Positions 24,691 to 36,954 of a stretch of 64,000 bases of DNA are shown one piece after another. The stretch's first letter is position 1. Each line of letters opens with the position of its first letter. Origin of the DNA: Uloborus plumipes (taxonomy: Eukaryota; Arthropoda; Arachnida; Araneae; Uloboridae); the NCBI GenBank assembly GCA_038373865.1, contig JAXGGA010003936.1:1-64000 (forward strand). The letters run 5' to 3'. The position numbers and the translations under genes are program-made. Under the pieces are notes generated by a model. It made no database searches. It was not told the origin of the DNA and saw only the letters and a list, made by a program, of their open reading frames with translations.

Positions 24691-26600
24691 AAACACCAGA
24701 TTGTTAACAAATTAAAACATTTTAAATTTTAAGTCTGTTTTCAGAAAAGTTAAGAAGTCTGTAAGTTCAAAAGTACTTTCAATATCGTCACTTTGTTTTC
24801 GCGAAAAACTGCTAAATGTTCGACTTCTTTCAGTGTTTCATTCATAACTCCTATACTATTAGTCTTAAAGAGCGTCACTAGAGCTTAAATTGTTGCAAAT
24901 TTAATGTTTTTTAAATTGAGTAAGCACATGTACCATCAAAAGTTGCGTAGTTTAGGAGTTATAAAGGAAACACCAAAAAATTCGGAAAATTTTGCAGTTT
25001 TTCGCAAGAGCTAATGATTGTTTTTTTCGCGATTGTATAAGGACTATTGAACTTACAGACTTGTTTTTTGCCTTAAATGAAAGTCAATTAAGTTTACTGT
25101 AATTCAATGTCCATTTTTCACTTGTAGAGTTGGAATTTATGTTGATATCTGGTCCTAAATACGATTGAAGCATTTTTTTTTAAATTTCGCAAAAAATGAC
25201 CTATTTTCAAAGTCACCATATTTCCGACACTATTCGTCTTACAGAGCGATACTAGAACTTAAACTGTTGCAAATTTAGTGTTCTTTAAAATGGGTATGCA
25301 CATGTATTTTCATAAGTTGCATAAAGTTAGAGTACCAAAGGAAACACTGAAAAAAGTCGGAAAATTTAGCAGTTTTTGGCAAAAACAAATATTGGTTGCT
25401 TCGCGATTAAAAAAGAACTATCCAACTTACAGACTTAAATTTTGTCTTAAATGAAAACCAATTAAATGTACTGCAACTCAGTGTCCATTTTTTACTTGTA
25501 AAGTAGAAATTTCTGTTGCTATTTGGTCCGAAATATGATTAAAGCGTGTTTTTTTTTTTTTTTTTTTTTTTTTCACTTTTTGCAAAAAATGACCCTTTTT
25601 GAAATACGATATCTCCTAAACTATTCGGCTCACAGAGCACCACGTGAGCTTAAATTCTTCGAAATTTAGTGTTCTTTAAAATGGGTAGCCACATGTATTT
25701 TTATAAGTTGCATAAAGTTAGAGTTACAAAGGAAACACTGAAAAAAGTCGGAAAATTTCGAGGTTTTTGGCAAAAACAAATATTTGTTGTTTCGAGATTA
25801 TAAAAGAACTATTCAACTTACAGACCTCAATTTTGTCTTAAATGAAAGCCAATTAAATGTACTGTAACTTAATGTACAATTTTTACTTGTAGAGTAGGAA
25901 TTTATGTCGATTTATGGTCCGAAATGTGATTAAAGCATGTTTTTTTTTTGCGTTTTTCGCAAAAAATGACCTTTTTTGAAATACGATATCTCCTAAACTA
26001 TTCGGCTCACAGAGCACCACGTGAGCTTAAATTCTTTGAAATTTAGTGTTCTTTAAAATGGGTAGCCACATGCATATTCAAAAGTTGCATAGTTTAGGAG
26101 TTATAAGGGGAAAACTGAAAAAAGTCGGAAATTTTCGTAGTTTTTCGCGAGTTACGCGGCGAGCACAAGTTTTAGAAAACTGCAAACTTAGATTTACACT
26201 ACCCTAGGTGACCCAAACAACATATTAAAAAATTAGAACTACAACATGATGTGCGAATTTAATGTCTAATATGACTGGACTGTAAGTCCTATGCGCGCGT
26301 AAAATAAGTTTGAGACGCTATAAAATATGATCCAAGTAACTTAGCGAATGCCTCCGTGGCTTAAAATGACTGTTATTGACCCAAAAACATAATTAACAAA
26401 AAATTTTGCTTTTACCTCAAAATGAATAATCCTTTCGCTATGCCGCCGGACTAATAAGCATGAAGACATTTTCGCTTAGAGTTGCAATATTGTGGGTTTT
26501 TCTTTTTGTCACTAGAACTTTCTTGAATGGATTATTTAAGTTTGTGAATGAACAGAACACTCCGGATTTTGCTAGAATGTTGTAGAAATTTCCTTCCGAG

Positions 26601-26608
26601 TATAAATA
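26601..26608 (+). promoter_or_regulatory. TATA box of the solo LTR
   Basis: TATAAATA lies in the right half of the LTR, about 300 bp before its 3' end. It is the expected LTR promoter core; whether it is active is unknown. Confidence 0.45.
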
Positions 26609-27107
26609 GCGTCCAACTGCCTTGAACACAGTTAGTTTTTCTCAGATTTGATTTCTGGGAGACTCGTTTTATTCGCTCGGGCGAATGTTTGTTTTGCTTT
26701 TGTAATTTCTTAATTACTGTTCACGTTAGATACGTGGTGCTGAGTTACTGTTGAGAGTACAGCGAAGTGTTTGCTACCTAATTGCTGGATGTTCAGCAAT
26801 TGTTTCCTGCTCCTGTTGTAAATAAGTGTACATAATTGTAAACAAATTTATAGTTACTTCCTCAAGATTGGAATGGTCCTTTAAGAAAGTTGAAGGTGCT
26901 ACGGACTCGTTACAGTATACTAGGAGATGATCTAACGACACAAAAGTCGGTCAAGTCAGGAGGCTTTCATGTAGAAATTTTTAGAAAATTAACCTCGTAA
27001 AAATGCATTTTTAGGCACGATTGAAGAAGAGGTGGGTAGGTCGAGATTTCACCCTGCAATTATTGTCAAAAATTACAAGGCTGTCTTTGAGAATGAAGGT
27101 TTCCATA

Positions 27108-28991
27108 CAAGGCCGTATCCAGAAAAAAATTTCGGGAGGGGCCCAGAGTTTCGCACATTGCCCAAACACACATACATTTTTGTGTGTGTTATGAGTCTAA
27201 TTTCTAGCTGACCCCCCCCCCCCCACACGATGTTTGATGCGTGTGTTTTTCATTTCTTTATTCTTGTTATTTTCTTGAACTGACCTTTATTGGAGATGGA
27301 GAGATATATAATGACAACTTTTTTAAATGGGGTAGAATATCCGTAATTTTAGGGGGTCCGGGGGTTTCTCCCCTGGGAAAATTTTTGAAAAAAAGTTTTC
27401 AAATTCTGCATTTTGAGGCCTTATATGGGACTTCAAAAACGTGTTGGAAGTAGGCGAACAACAATCTCATAAATTTTCTGCATTCTTTTGCAAATTAAGA
27501 TTAATCAAAGCATAAAAAAATGTTTAGTTTAACAAACGATTAACATTAAGCGACAGAGAGGAAAGACAAGGGAGGAGAAAAGATTAACACATTATCACTT
27601 GTTTACATTGGTTTTCACTATAGTTACATAGTAGTTTTTGATCAGTTCTCCAACTCACTGACAGACACAGCACTTGTTAGTAACATAAAATAACCAATAT
27701 TATAAAACACATAAAATGCTTTAAAAGAAATAGTGTAGAGATTTAAAAAATAATTAACGAGAGAGTAACATTCTGGCCATTTAGTTATTTCATATTTTAA
27801 TTATTTATAAGAAATAGGATTGAAGCACTTTTGAAGGAGTTTCAAAAAGGTATTTAATGATTTTCAAAGACTCTGGAACAGTTAAAATTCTTTAAAGCAT
27901 TTCATTTGCACTTTCCAGTCTCTGACATTTTAATAGTTGATTGGACACTCTTACGAAATTGTTAAAACTTTGAAAGACACATCTTTTAAAGATTAAAAAT
28001 AGATATTAAAAAACACTTATAACGACAATTTCTTTTTCAATCACTAGTACTGCAGAAAACGAAAAAGAATACAGGTAGGGTAATATTTTTTCTCGTGCTT
28101 AACATATTAATAAAAGAATCAATTACAAAGTAATTTCTAAAATACTGAATTAGGTATTTAATGAATAGTCAGAAATGAAACATGCGAGTCACAAAAAATT
28201 ATTTTTGAAAATATGCTACAAAAAATGCTGGAATATGATTTTTGCATTACGCAGAATATTTTTTTAATCAAGGAGCTGAGTTTCGCGCAACTTGATGCCC
28301 TCCTCCCCTCCATTTGTGTTAGAAACTTTAAAATTCAATTTTTACAGCTACATTTAACAAAGTTTTCAAAATTTTTAAGCATTTGTAAATGGATTTTTTT
28401 AAAAGTAACTTTTGTCTAAGATTGGTGAGCGTCCAACAAAGCAGAGGGTCTGTGAACGTATCCGTTTTTGTGTGGTCTTGTTGATATTAGCTATTAAAAT
28501 CCCTCGAGGATTACAAATGCTTATAAATGGGGACCAAAAAAGTACCCTGTTAATTGAATCAGGGCGCTGAGAAGCAATCTCAGCCTAGTCGGAAACTAGG
28601 GGCCCGGCGATTAGGGGGTAAGTGAGTGGTGTAAGTCTTATAAGTTTTATGGGGGGAGGGGGGACCGCCGATCAAACTTATAAGTAGCTTGCCTTGAGCC
28701 TGAATTGATTTGGGAAAGAGAGCTGGAAGTGCTAATGAGAGTCTTGTTTTCAAGTTTGTTTTGCAGCTAATAAGAATTTGAATTGTCTTTTTTTTTTTTT
28801 TTTTTGTACTTCTTCAAATTTTTACTCGTTTAATAGTTAAAAAGAAAAAATAATATATATATATATTTTTGCCATTTAAAATTTAAAAAAAAAGAAAACT
28901 TTTTTTTCTGTTTTACATTATAAAACATTTCGGGTTTCGGGGTGGGGGGGGGGCTCGGGCCCGTCGGGCCCCCCCTCTGGATACGGCCTTG
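27108..28991. mobile_element. hAT-type non-autonomous element, 1.88 kb, perfect 8-bp duplication
   Basis: The ends CAAGGCCGTATCC and GGATACGGCCTTG are perfect inverted repeats, and TTTCCATA flanks both sides (27100-27107, 28992-28999). The interior is AT-rich with C/G homopolymers next to each end. No transposase is recognised; the open frames inside are short. A truncated inverted relative lies at about 46020-46554, and a degenerate one at 10877-11351. Confidence 0.85.
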
Positions 28992-29660
28992 TTTCCATAG
29001 CTCTTCGACGGAAATGTCTAAAAACGAAATTTTAAGCTATGTATGGTTATGTAAGAAAAGGGGTGTATGGTTCTGGATCTTTACCCTGGAAGTTTTCAAA
29101 AGTGACATTTTAAAGCGCAATTAAAAATGTAGTATATATATTTGACTGTCTAAGTTATGTAAACAAGGAGGGGGCGGGATTCAAGACTCTTCCTCGAACA
29201 ACTCCCCCTTTTCAAATGGGCATGAATAAAACACATTTTTAGGCCATTTTAGGTAGTTATTCAATGAAACGAGGGACCCTCAGCCAAAAAATTTTCGAAA
29301 ATTCAAGTGCTATTGGCAAATTTTAGGCTATCCTTCATGACGTTAGGAGAAAGATTAGGGTTGGGGAGAAAACGCCAGAAAATAAATTTTCAAGCTTTAG
29401 CTTGGCGGTATAAGATATGAGGGTTTCCTTCCACAGCCGCCCAAAACATGTCAATACAAGGACATATCAATACAAGGACAAAATATACCCACCGCCCCCT
29501 TACCGCCCAAAATGTGTCCATCTCCCCCTACCGCCCAAAATATGCTCATCGCCGCTCAACCTCGTCCCACCGCCCACCGGGGGCGGTATCGCCCCCGTTG
29601 AGAACCACTGGTGTAAATAAAAGCAAAAAAAAAAAAGGTCAAACCTTCCGCACATTTACG

Positions 29661-30183
29661 CATGCGTCAGGTCAGGTCTCTTCTCTGATCTTACTAAAAT
29701 ATGCTTGTTAGGTAAGATAACAATAAGGGGAAGAGAAAAAACAAAATTTTGAGCCGTATCAAACAACGTAGAATGATGCTCATTTCAAAAACATAGTTTA
29801 GTTGAACATTAAAAATATTTTTATAAATTTTAATTATGTTGATAATTTTTGCCTTTTTAAATTTTACAAACTTTTTAACTCTCCTTGTCGTGTTTTAGAT
29901 ATTTTTAACATGCCTTTTAATCATTTTAAGTCTATATGTTTCAATATTTTGAATGTATAAATTGTTTATATTGTTCTTGTTATATTTGCCACTGTCATTG
30001 GATTTGTCTGTAGTGGGCAATACTTTTAAAATAAAAATAAAATAAAATAAGTAAATGTCAAAAGGATATGGCAAATGCAAGTTTAAAATTGAAAACTTCG
30101 GAAAGTTATCACCCACAACCCATCTACCCTTTTTTAAGTGGAACTGTTCGCGAGTGTTAGGCGCGGTTTTCAAGGACGGACAT
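29661..30183 (+). repeat. Interspersed repeat, copy 1 (interrupted)
   Basis: Matches 56532-56803 in the same orientation (shared cgtcaggtc, ggtaagataa, atcaaacaacgt, cggaaagttatcaccca, ctaggcgcggtttt-like blocks). Copy 1 has about 255 extra bases (about 29802-30058) that end in an A-rich taaaataaaataaaataa tract, which suggests a retroposed insertion. Confidence 0.55.
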
Positions 30184-32860
30184 CACGTACAAACATGCAC
30201 ACAAATAATAAATTTGAAGGTTGTTTTAGGTTTCATGTTGCTCAATAGTTCATAACAAGAACGAAAATAAAATTGCGACATACAGTACAAACTTTGCTAC
30301 AAACTGAAATGTTAGATAGAAAGGGAATGCGAAGCAAATTCAACAAAAACAAAAACCAGTGATTATTCTTTGTTGAGTTTCAGCCAATTTAGAAAAAACT
30401 TTTAAAATGGGATGGTTGCGAAACAAAGCAGCTTCAAATTTGGCTCAAATCCCTGATTGTTTCAATCTTGAGTTGCAGCATTTAATTTGCTTCTGTACTT
30501 ATTCTTGTGTTCACAAATCAAAATCCTTTTTCACCTACAAATCTTATCCAACGTTCAGTAAAATTAAAAAAATATTTTTCTGACACAACAATACAATTGT
30601 ACGTTATACTGAATCAGAAGTTAATCTTTAAAATACCTTTTAACGAACTGCATCAGTTTAACTAAAAGATATTGTTTTCTTCTGGTAAAATTTGAAAGGT
30701 ACCTAAATTTATGTCTTCTTGAAAAGAAACTAACTGTTTGATAAGGGTATGAGCATACTGCGTATTTTAATCGTTTGAGTGCAGAAGAACTTTTCTTGTC
30801 CACATGTCAAAAGTGTGGTATAAAATGCGCTGTTATTTTTTTACTTTTTACTTTGCTTTTGAAAAGTAACACAAATGGTAATTTTTACCAATAAAAAATA
30901 TTTTTTATCCTACGTATTATAAAAGAATTTTTCTGCATAAATTTCATGTGAATTCCTTTCCCACATATAGCTCACATGAAGTTGCATGGTTTTTTTTAAT
31001 TCCATTAGATTTTTTTACTGCATAACTCGCGTCGCAAGCTTCCCCCAGGAAATGTCTAGAAACTTTTTTTTCACACTACCTGCGGTATTTTTGGGCTCCT
31101 GACTATTCTTTCTTTTTATCAACAATGAACATCAAACTAAATTGCAGTCCAGGTAATGTGCCATCACACTCAAGTAGTAAAGAAATCAAACAACGGAAGT
31201 TCACTGAAGATATTTCAAACTTTTGCATATGCGCTGTGTAATGTTTCTTTCAAGTTCGATAGAATTTTCGGGAAAAAAGCTGCATAGAAAACCAAAGCAT
31301 TTGCACGCTTTCATATGAATACAAGTTCAACTTTTTCGGTATGCTTCAATTCTATCTTGCTCAATGAAAACAGAAGAATGAAGCATTAAATATTTTGCAA
31401 GCTGAAAAAAGAGAGAGATTTTTTTAATAATTTTATTTATTTTTCTTTATTGATTTTCCTTTATTTTTAATTTTTATTTCTTTATTGATATTTTTTCTTA
31501 TTAAGTAAAATTATTTTTCTTTTGTAAATACCAAAATTCAATGTTTACTCATATTAGTTAACAAATTTTTCACAAACGTCAGCCCATAATTTCTTAAATT
31601 TAATATTGTTGAATATGTACAATGTGATGGCATATTTTCAGAAAAAAAAGCAAGTATGCTAACATTTCCATTCATGTGCAAAGGAGAAATGAAAAAATGA
31701 ACAAAAACTTCTCGAGCTGAAGACTACAAGCATATTAAAATCCCGCCATTACAATATTATCAAAAAATTAAATTTGGCTTGGGAACCAGTAATTAATATG
31801 TCCCCCCCCCCCCCCACACACACCTTTTTTTTCGAGATGTTTCACTATTGGCAACGGTGAACAATATATCTAAAAAGTATTTAACAGATTCAAAATGATG
31901 TTGCATGTTTCACAAATGATGCTGTATTTGCATGCACTGCATATGTTATAAATTTTAGAAAATAATTGTATTCAACGTCGCCTTTTGTATCTACGCATTT
32001 CCTTTCAAGTGAAAGTCCTATTAGTCATCTGAAGGCTATGATTTTAAAAATAGATTGAAACTGTTTACAATTCTTGATTAGTTTTTAAGTAAGGAACGAT
32101 GAAATTTCACTCGAATCGGTATCGCCTCAAAATGATTTTTCGCGTGTTCGTGTACATTATTTCAAAGCTGTTCACATGTAACGTGTAATTCAATGGTGTT
32201 CCTTGTATTTGACTTTCGTCGATGCTTGCGACAGGTGGCAAACTTTTCCAAAATATTTTACAAGCAAGAAAATATTTATTTCATCTGCTTAAAGTTTTTG
32301 CATTTTATTAATGCTTCTAAAGTTTGCCATCATTGCATATTACGAGTATGTTTATGAAGTTTAACAGATGTATTGATATTCTTTTTTTGAATTTATTTTG
32401 AATCAATCCAAAAGGAATTGTTTAACTTTATTTTATTGGTTTTTGTTTCTGGAATCATCAAATTAGTACAAAGGACACTTTATACAAATTGTTGTGCAAT
32501 TTGTTTGTGCAGTTTAAAAAGCATGTCGTAAAATACTTGAAATCGCAATTTGTTTTCTCCCGTTTCGGACTTAACAACACAGATAAAATCCTTCTTTTAT
32601 TGCACACTTTTATTGTCACTTATGTGATTTTTTATCTTGGAATTACAGAAGATCTTTTCCTCTTCAAAACACAACTAATGTGTGATTGACTGCTAATAAC
32701 AATTAAGTTAACGCCTAAGTAGTGACTTTTCAAGAAATACGTTATACTTTTTACTTGCTTTTTTACAGAAAGGATAAAATTAACTTTTCAAGAAGTAGCT
32801 GAAGTAACTTCTAGAAATCTTTTTTCTTAAACCATATAACTAATTTCATAGCTTGCAGAG
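30184..32860. other. AT-rich spacer upstream of the gustatory receptor
   Basis: No gene was recognised. There is a poly(C) run at 31802-31815. An open frame at 32489-32689 gives a hydrophobic 66-residue peptide just upstream of the receptor gene, but it matches nothing I know and has no clear splice link to it. A promoter for the receptor could lie here, but no motif is distinctive. Confidence 0.4.
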
Positions 32861-33985
32861 ATGAAAATTATTCCAAACTTCCGAATCGGGGACTTTGACC
32901 CATTACAACGAGTTACACGTATTTTATATCTGTGCGGGATTAGTATTCAAAGCAAGCAAAAACATGAAAATAAAATCATTATTTTTTTTGGAAGATTTGC
33001 ATTCCATGTCTGTTGGTTAATGACCTTCAGCATCACCATGTGTTATTTAAGCAAGATGTATGCTAATTACTCACACTACATCTTCTCTCTGATTACTGAA
33101 ATGTTAAGCATCAGCACTTGGTGGGCAGTTTTTCTGAACAAAGGTAAATGTTTAGATACTATTCGGGTAGTGAGGAAAATGGAAAAGACTCTTCATATTC
33201 GTTGTTCTTTGAAGATAAATCAATTCTTATTTTGCATGCTTTTCGTAATGCTGATAATTCCAAACTTTATTTTTTATATACTTCTTTATATTTTTGACCT
33301 TCCTGAACCAACATGTGGGTTTGATGTTGCATATTTCACAAATTACGTACCTCTGATATTCACTTACAATTACGCCACTTTTGTCATTCAGAAGTTTGTT
33401 ACGTGGGGTTTTACGTATGCAGTGGCCATTTTCTACAGCTTTCTTTGTATTGAGTTGAATTTAATAGTCACTTCACTGATAAAAGACATCGACGGCAAGG
33501 AGATTCATTTTGGCCAGAAAAGGAAGTTTGTATATTCCTCCGTAATACTCATCATCAACAAACTTGAAGATGCATTTTCTTTAACTGTGCTTTTCATATT
33601 GGCAAGTAACTTCATTGAGTTCTTCAAAGTTGTGACTGAATTTCTGTTTCTGGCAGGCATTCACAAATCACCACACTTGATAACTTTAGCTGCTGCATCT
33701 TTCTTGAGCTCCACTTTAACGTTCGTGGTTGTTATTCTTTCTGCGGATTTGGTTCAGAACAATTGTGTTATTTTGAGGAAGTTGATGATGGAGAATGATG
33801 ACGCGCAGTTTCTTGAAAATGACGAGTTATGCGACACAATAAAAGAAAGCATGATGCTATTAGAAGACAAGGATAACATCCAACTGACAGCGTGGGGGAT
33901 GTTTGAAGTCAAACGTAATGTCCTGTTGACTGCAGTGGCTTCTTTTATTTCTTTCAGTGTATTGCTTGGCCAGATGAAAAATTGA
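32861..33985 (+). CDS. Gustatory receptor (7-transmembrane chemoreceptor), single exon
   Basis: A 374-residue membrane protein of the arthropod gustatory-receptor family, tetrameric ligand-gated cation channels with a cytosolic N-terminus. About seven hydrophobic segments are visible near residues 40-60, 73-93, 119-145, 172-205, 238-263, 271-296 and 350-371. The family's C-terminal signature is present in variant form: TAWGMFEVKRN at 343-353, then S364-F365, five residues, Q371-M372 in place of TY-x5-QF. Length fits the family (about 350-450). The start is the first ATG after an in-frame TAG at 32849-32851; a cttgcag just before it could also be a splice acceptor from an upstream exon. Stop TGA 33983-33985. 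The ligand cannot be told. The frame is intact, so this looks functional. Confidence 0.85.
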   Translation: MKIIPNFRIGDFDPLQRVTRILYLCGISIQSKQKHENKIIIFFGRFAFHVCWLMTFSITMCYLSKMYANYSHYIFSLITEMLSISTWWAVFLNKGKCLDTIRVVRKMEKTLHIRCSLKINQFLFCMLFVMLIIPNFIFYILLYIFDLPEPTCGFDVAYFTNYVPLIFTYNYATFVIQKFVTWGFTYAVAIFYSFLCIELNLIVTSLIKDIDGKEIHFGQKRKFVYSSVILIINKLEDAFSLTVLFILASNFIEFFKVVTEFLFLAGIHKSPHLITLAAASFLSSTLTFVVVILSADLVQNNCVILRKLMMENDDAQFLENDELCDTIKESMMLLEDKDNIQLTAWGMFEVKRNVLLTAVASFISFSVLLGQMKN

Positions 33986-34148
33986 ATCTTCTCAAACTCG
34001 TGATTAACTTGATATTCTCGAACTTGATGTGTAATTTCACTTTACATTATTCGGAAACTTTTAAACGCTTGTCTTTTTATTGATTCGGAACTTGTGCGTT
34101 TAAAATTTTCTTCCTGTTTTCACAAGCAATGTTTAGAAGAATAATTGA

Positions 34149-34154
34149 AATAAA
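34149..34154 (+). promoter_or_regulatory. Polyadenylation signal of the gustatory receptor gene
   Basis: AATAAA lies 164 bp after the TGA stop of the receptor gene and is the first canonical hexamer downstream. Confidence 0.55.
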
Positions 34155-36316
34155 AATGCTTAAATTTGGAGTTCCATTGAAGTTTTATATTTTAAGATCT
34201 GAGCGTGCTTTTTTATGCAGATAAAATTGTGGAGTTCTGACTGTGGAAACATTGTTGCACAAAAGATAAATGGACAGTTCGTCTGAAGAGAGATATTACG
34301 CACTTAACTGTTTTGTTCAAATCACCGTTTGGGTGTTACAAAAGAATCCCCCCTCCAACTCCTTCTTCTGATTTGGCCCTCTGCCGCTAGAGAGCAGTGG
34401 CGTAACCAGCAAATATATTTAGGGGGTTGGGGATCTAGAAAAAAATTTCCATTTTTGAGATTGTAGTCCTGAAAACGCATCGTTAGGCTCTCTCTAGTGA
34501 TGCCAGAGGGAAAAACGGTTTGGGGGAATTTCACGAAAGATTTTAGAAACCGAAGTTTTATAAACGTAATTATAGACCATATTTGTTTACTAAAGGGTAA
34601 AGGATTAGGCTTGAAGGCTAGACACATATGGAAACATATGGATACTCTTATGGAAACATATGGAAGAAGAAATTCTAAAATATGATGTTAGGAGGAGAGG
34701 TTTAAAGACTCTGCCTTAAATTTTTTGAAACATTTGTTTTTTTATTTACAGATTTCATATGAGAGCAACCTTTTCACTTAAATTAAAGAGGAGTGCATGC
34801 TAAGCTCCTTTTCCCAATTATCGTTTCATAAACAACATTTTTGACCGTCTTGGATGATACCAGAAAAAAGAGGATTGGGCTCATGCCCGAAAATTTTTCG
34901 AAATTGGCGTCTTACGGATGCAATTGTAGACCTTATTTAGTAACTATAAAAAAGCCTGGCGCAAAAAGAAACTTAGAATTGGTTATACAAGCGCGCGACA
35001 CAAACCAATTCTACCACACGTTACAGCTACATAGGATGTGGAGGACTTCAAAAATTATTTGCAAGACATTGAAAAATGCTTTAATAATTTTCACATTTCA
35101 ACTCAAATAATTGGTTTTATATTTCAAACACGTGTGGTGTTTGGAAAACGCACAGTCAAGCAAACGCTCTCTTTTTCTCTGTAGATCAAAATAAAAAGTA
35201 GATGTTTGGTGCATTTCGTTTTTTTACTCTCATTCTTGCTGTCATAATTTAAAATTATCATTTATACAAACACAAAATGAAAACAAAAGTCAAAAATCTT
35301 GATCCGGATTATCCGAAGATCAGGAACAACGATGGCCGAATAAACGAGAATGTGCTATCGTTGACCTCCCCTTTCTTCCTTTCCTTAATTTAATAATATT
35401 TTCGTTTGCAGCGTCGGGGAAAACAGAATGTCAGCGAACGCCCAATCCTTGAAAGTCTCATGCAGTAATTGAGAAAGAAGAGGAATTGAGGAGAAATGTA
35501 ATGACTGAAAGAAGAAAAACGAAAAACCTTACAATTCGGCAAAATCATTATTGGTAGAAATATCAGTAAAAGGTACTTTCCACAAATAAATTAAAAATAA
35601 GAAGAAAAGATTTTTTTTTTCACCTCGAATTCAAAATATGTTTTTCTTAATAACGAATTACCATACGTGTGTGTGTATGTGTGTGTATGTGTTACGACCC
35701 TAGACGTTGGCAGACTGCCAATCTGAAACAGGGACTACGCGAAGTTTCATTTCCAAAATTAAAACATATAATAATTTGTCGTTGCTCAAAAAGGAAAAAA
35801 AAAGTTAAATGACAAGTGATAAATTCCCCCTCCTCCCCCCCCCTTCCTGCTTTCTCTCCCTCCAGCAATGTTAAACTCCCTCCCAATATAAATTCCTATA
35901 CTGGAGTCACCTACATTTATACTTCTGTTTTGGAGTTAGACAGAGTCTATGAGTACTGTATAGAAATGTAGCATTATACACTACCTTACAATTCAGTGTC
36001 CCCCCCTACCTACCACTATACGTGGTTAGACGGGACTCTGAAGACAGCGTAGTTTCTTTTTATCCAGACCAGCAGCCGAACAAGCCCTGATTCAGCAACC
36101 TCCAGAAATAGTGACTTGGAATGGGAATTTGTAACCACGACGAATTTTCCGGTATTGCACTAGGGTAGATTATTAAACAATCCGCATAAGAACAATTTAA
36201 ATAATAAATTAGACCCTTAAGGAAAAATGGAAAAATATAATGACATAAACTGAGGGGAATTAGAAGTAGCCGAGGTTTGTTACAGATGGCAATTGCTCAC
36301 TTAAGACCGCATCTTC
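34155..36316. other. Spacer with an unpaired hAT-like end
   Basis: A hAT-like left end (CAGTGGCGTAACCAG at 34396) has no visible partner downstream. C- and T-rich tracts occur near 35820-35850. No gene is supported; open frames at 34841-35110 and elsewhere lack recognisable features. Confidence 0.4.
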
Positions 36317-36466
36317 AATTCTGTACCTCAGAACCAGACTAACGTAAGTCCATTTTCGTCATTTTTCGGTAGAGGCGAAAAACGATTGTCGAATACATCG
36401 TTTTTCCCCTCTACTGAAAAATGACGAAAATGGACTTACGTTAGTCTGGTTCTGAGGTACAGAATT
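36317..36466. mobile_element. Small palindromic MITE, 150 bp
   Basis: A near-perfect palindrome: aattctgtacctcagaacc on the left and its complement on the right around an aacgattgtcg centre. A longer diverged copy with the same ends lies at 57457-57710, which shows it is a mobile family. Confidence 0.75.
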
Positions 36467-36954
36467 GTACAATAAACTAACTTCTTTGAGTTTCATTATT
36501 TGTCACCTTCAGCTCAAAAAGACACTTTCATTTTTCAAAAAAAAAAAAAAAAAAAAACATTCCGAACAAGTTCTCTTACTTTTTCCAAAATTAATGGCGT
36601 TATTTTGATCGAAACTGTGTTTTAAATTTGAATATCTAGTTTTGTTTTTTAACTCCTCAATAGCTAAATTTTTGTTGAGAAAAAATATGTAACATCTTTT
36701 AAAATTTTGTTAGACTTTTTGTTTCTTTGTTTTGAACCATTTAGATTTTTTTCGCTCTTCAGTTATTTATATTTGTCTTCAAGACTTAATACTACAGAAA
36801 ACAATTTAAAAATCTGCTGATACGTAAAAGCGAAGATACGCTTTAATCACTCAAGAAAAAGTAATTGAATAAACTTTAGTATGCCACAGAAAATCTTAGT
36901 TAAACTCCTGTCTTGAAGCGACTTCTTACCAATAGTTCTCACACTTATTGTTTT

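Larger units (their letters stand above)
22527..26452. mobile_element. Giant foldback element carrying a decayed gene
   Basis: The outer termini pair as ...agcggcataa (left) and ...tatgccgcc (right), followed by shared blocks (cacggaggcattcgctaag, acgcgcgcataggactt). The arms are tandem arrays of a unit of about 370 bp, about two units on the left (22860-23690) and about four on the right (24800-26130), inverted to one another. The centre holds a degraded protein gene (23790-24690) and a small MITE. It inserted into the LTR at 22337-26914. Exact ends are uncertain by several bases. Confidence 0.7.
22337..26914 (+). mobile_element. Solo LTR (Gypsy-like), split by a later insertion
   Basis: The segment begins TGTTACAAATC and ends CTCGTTACA, flanked on both sides by GTAT (22333-22336 and 26915-26918). 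Excluding the nested foldback at about 22527-26452 leaves about 650 bp of LTR. A TATAAATA box at 26601-26608 fits an LTR promoter. No gag/pol or second LTR is seen, so it is a solo LTR. Family is inferred from 4-bp duplication and TG...CA ends. Confidence 0.65.
20011..29610. mobile_element. Probable hAT element exploded by nested insertions
   Basis: The left end CAGTGATTCTCAACC at 20011 and the right end GTTGAGAACCACTG ending at 29610 form an inverted pair of hAT type with a shared CCGCCCCC-rich subterminal zone. The 8 bp outside them are ATGTAAAT (20003-20010) and GTGTAAAT (29611-29618), a 7/8 match. Subtracting the foldback (20756-22184), the interrupted solo LTR (22337-26914) and the hAT-type element (27108-28991) leaves about 1.7 kb, a plausible element length. 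No transposase fragment was recognised in the remnant, so this is inferred from the ends only. Confidence 0.55.

Noticed and set aside
32489..32689. Hydrophobic 66-residue frame just upstream of the gustatory receptor
   Set aside because: No recognisable receptor motif, no clear donor leading into the receptor exon, and an in-frame stop before the receptor start.
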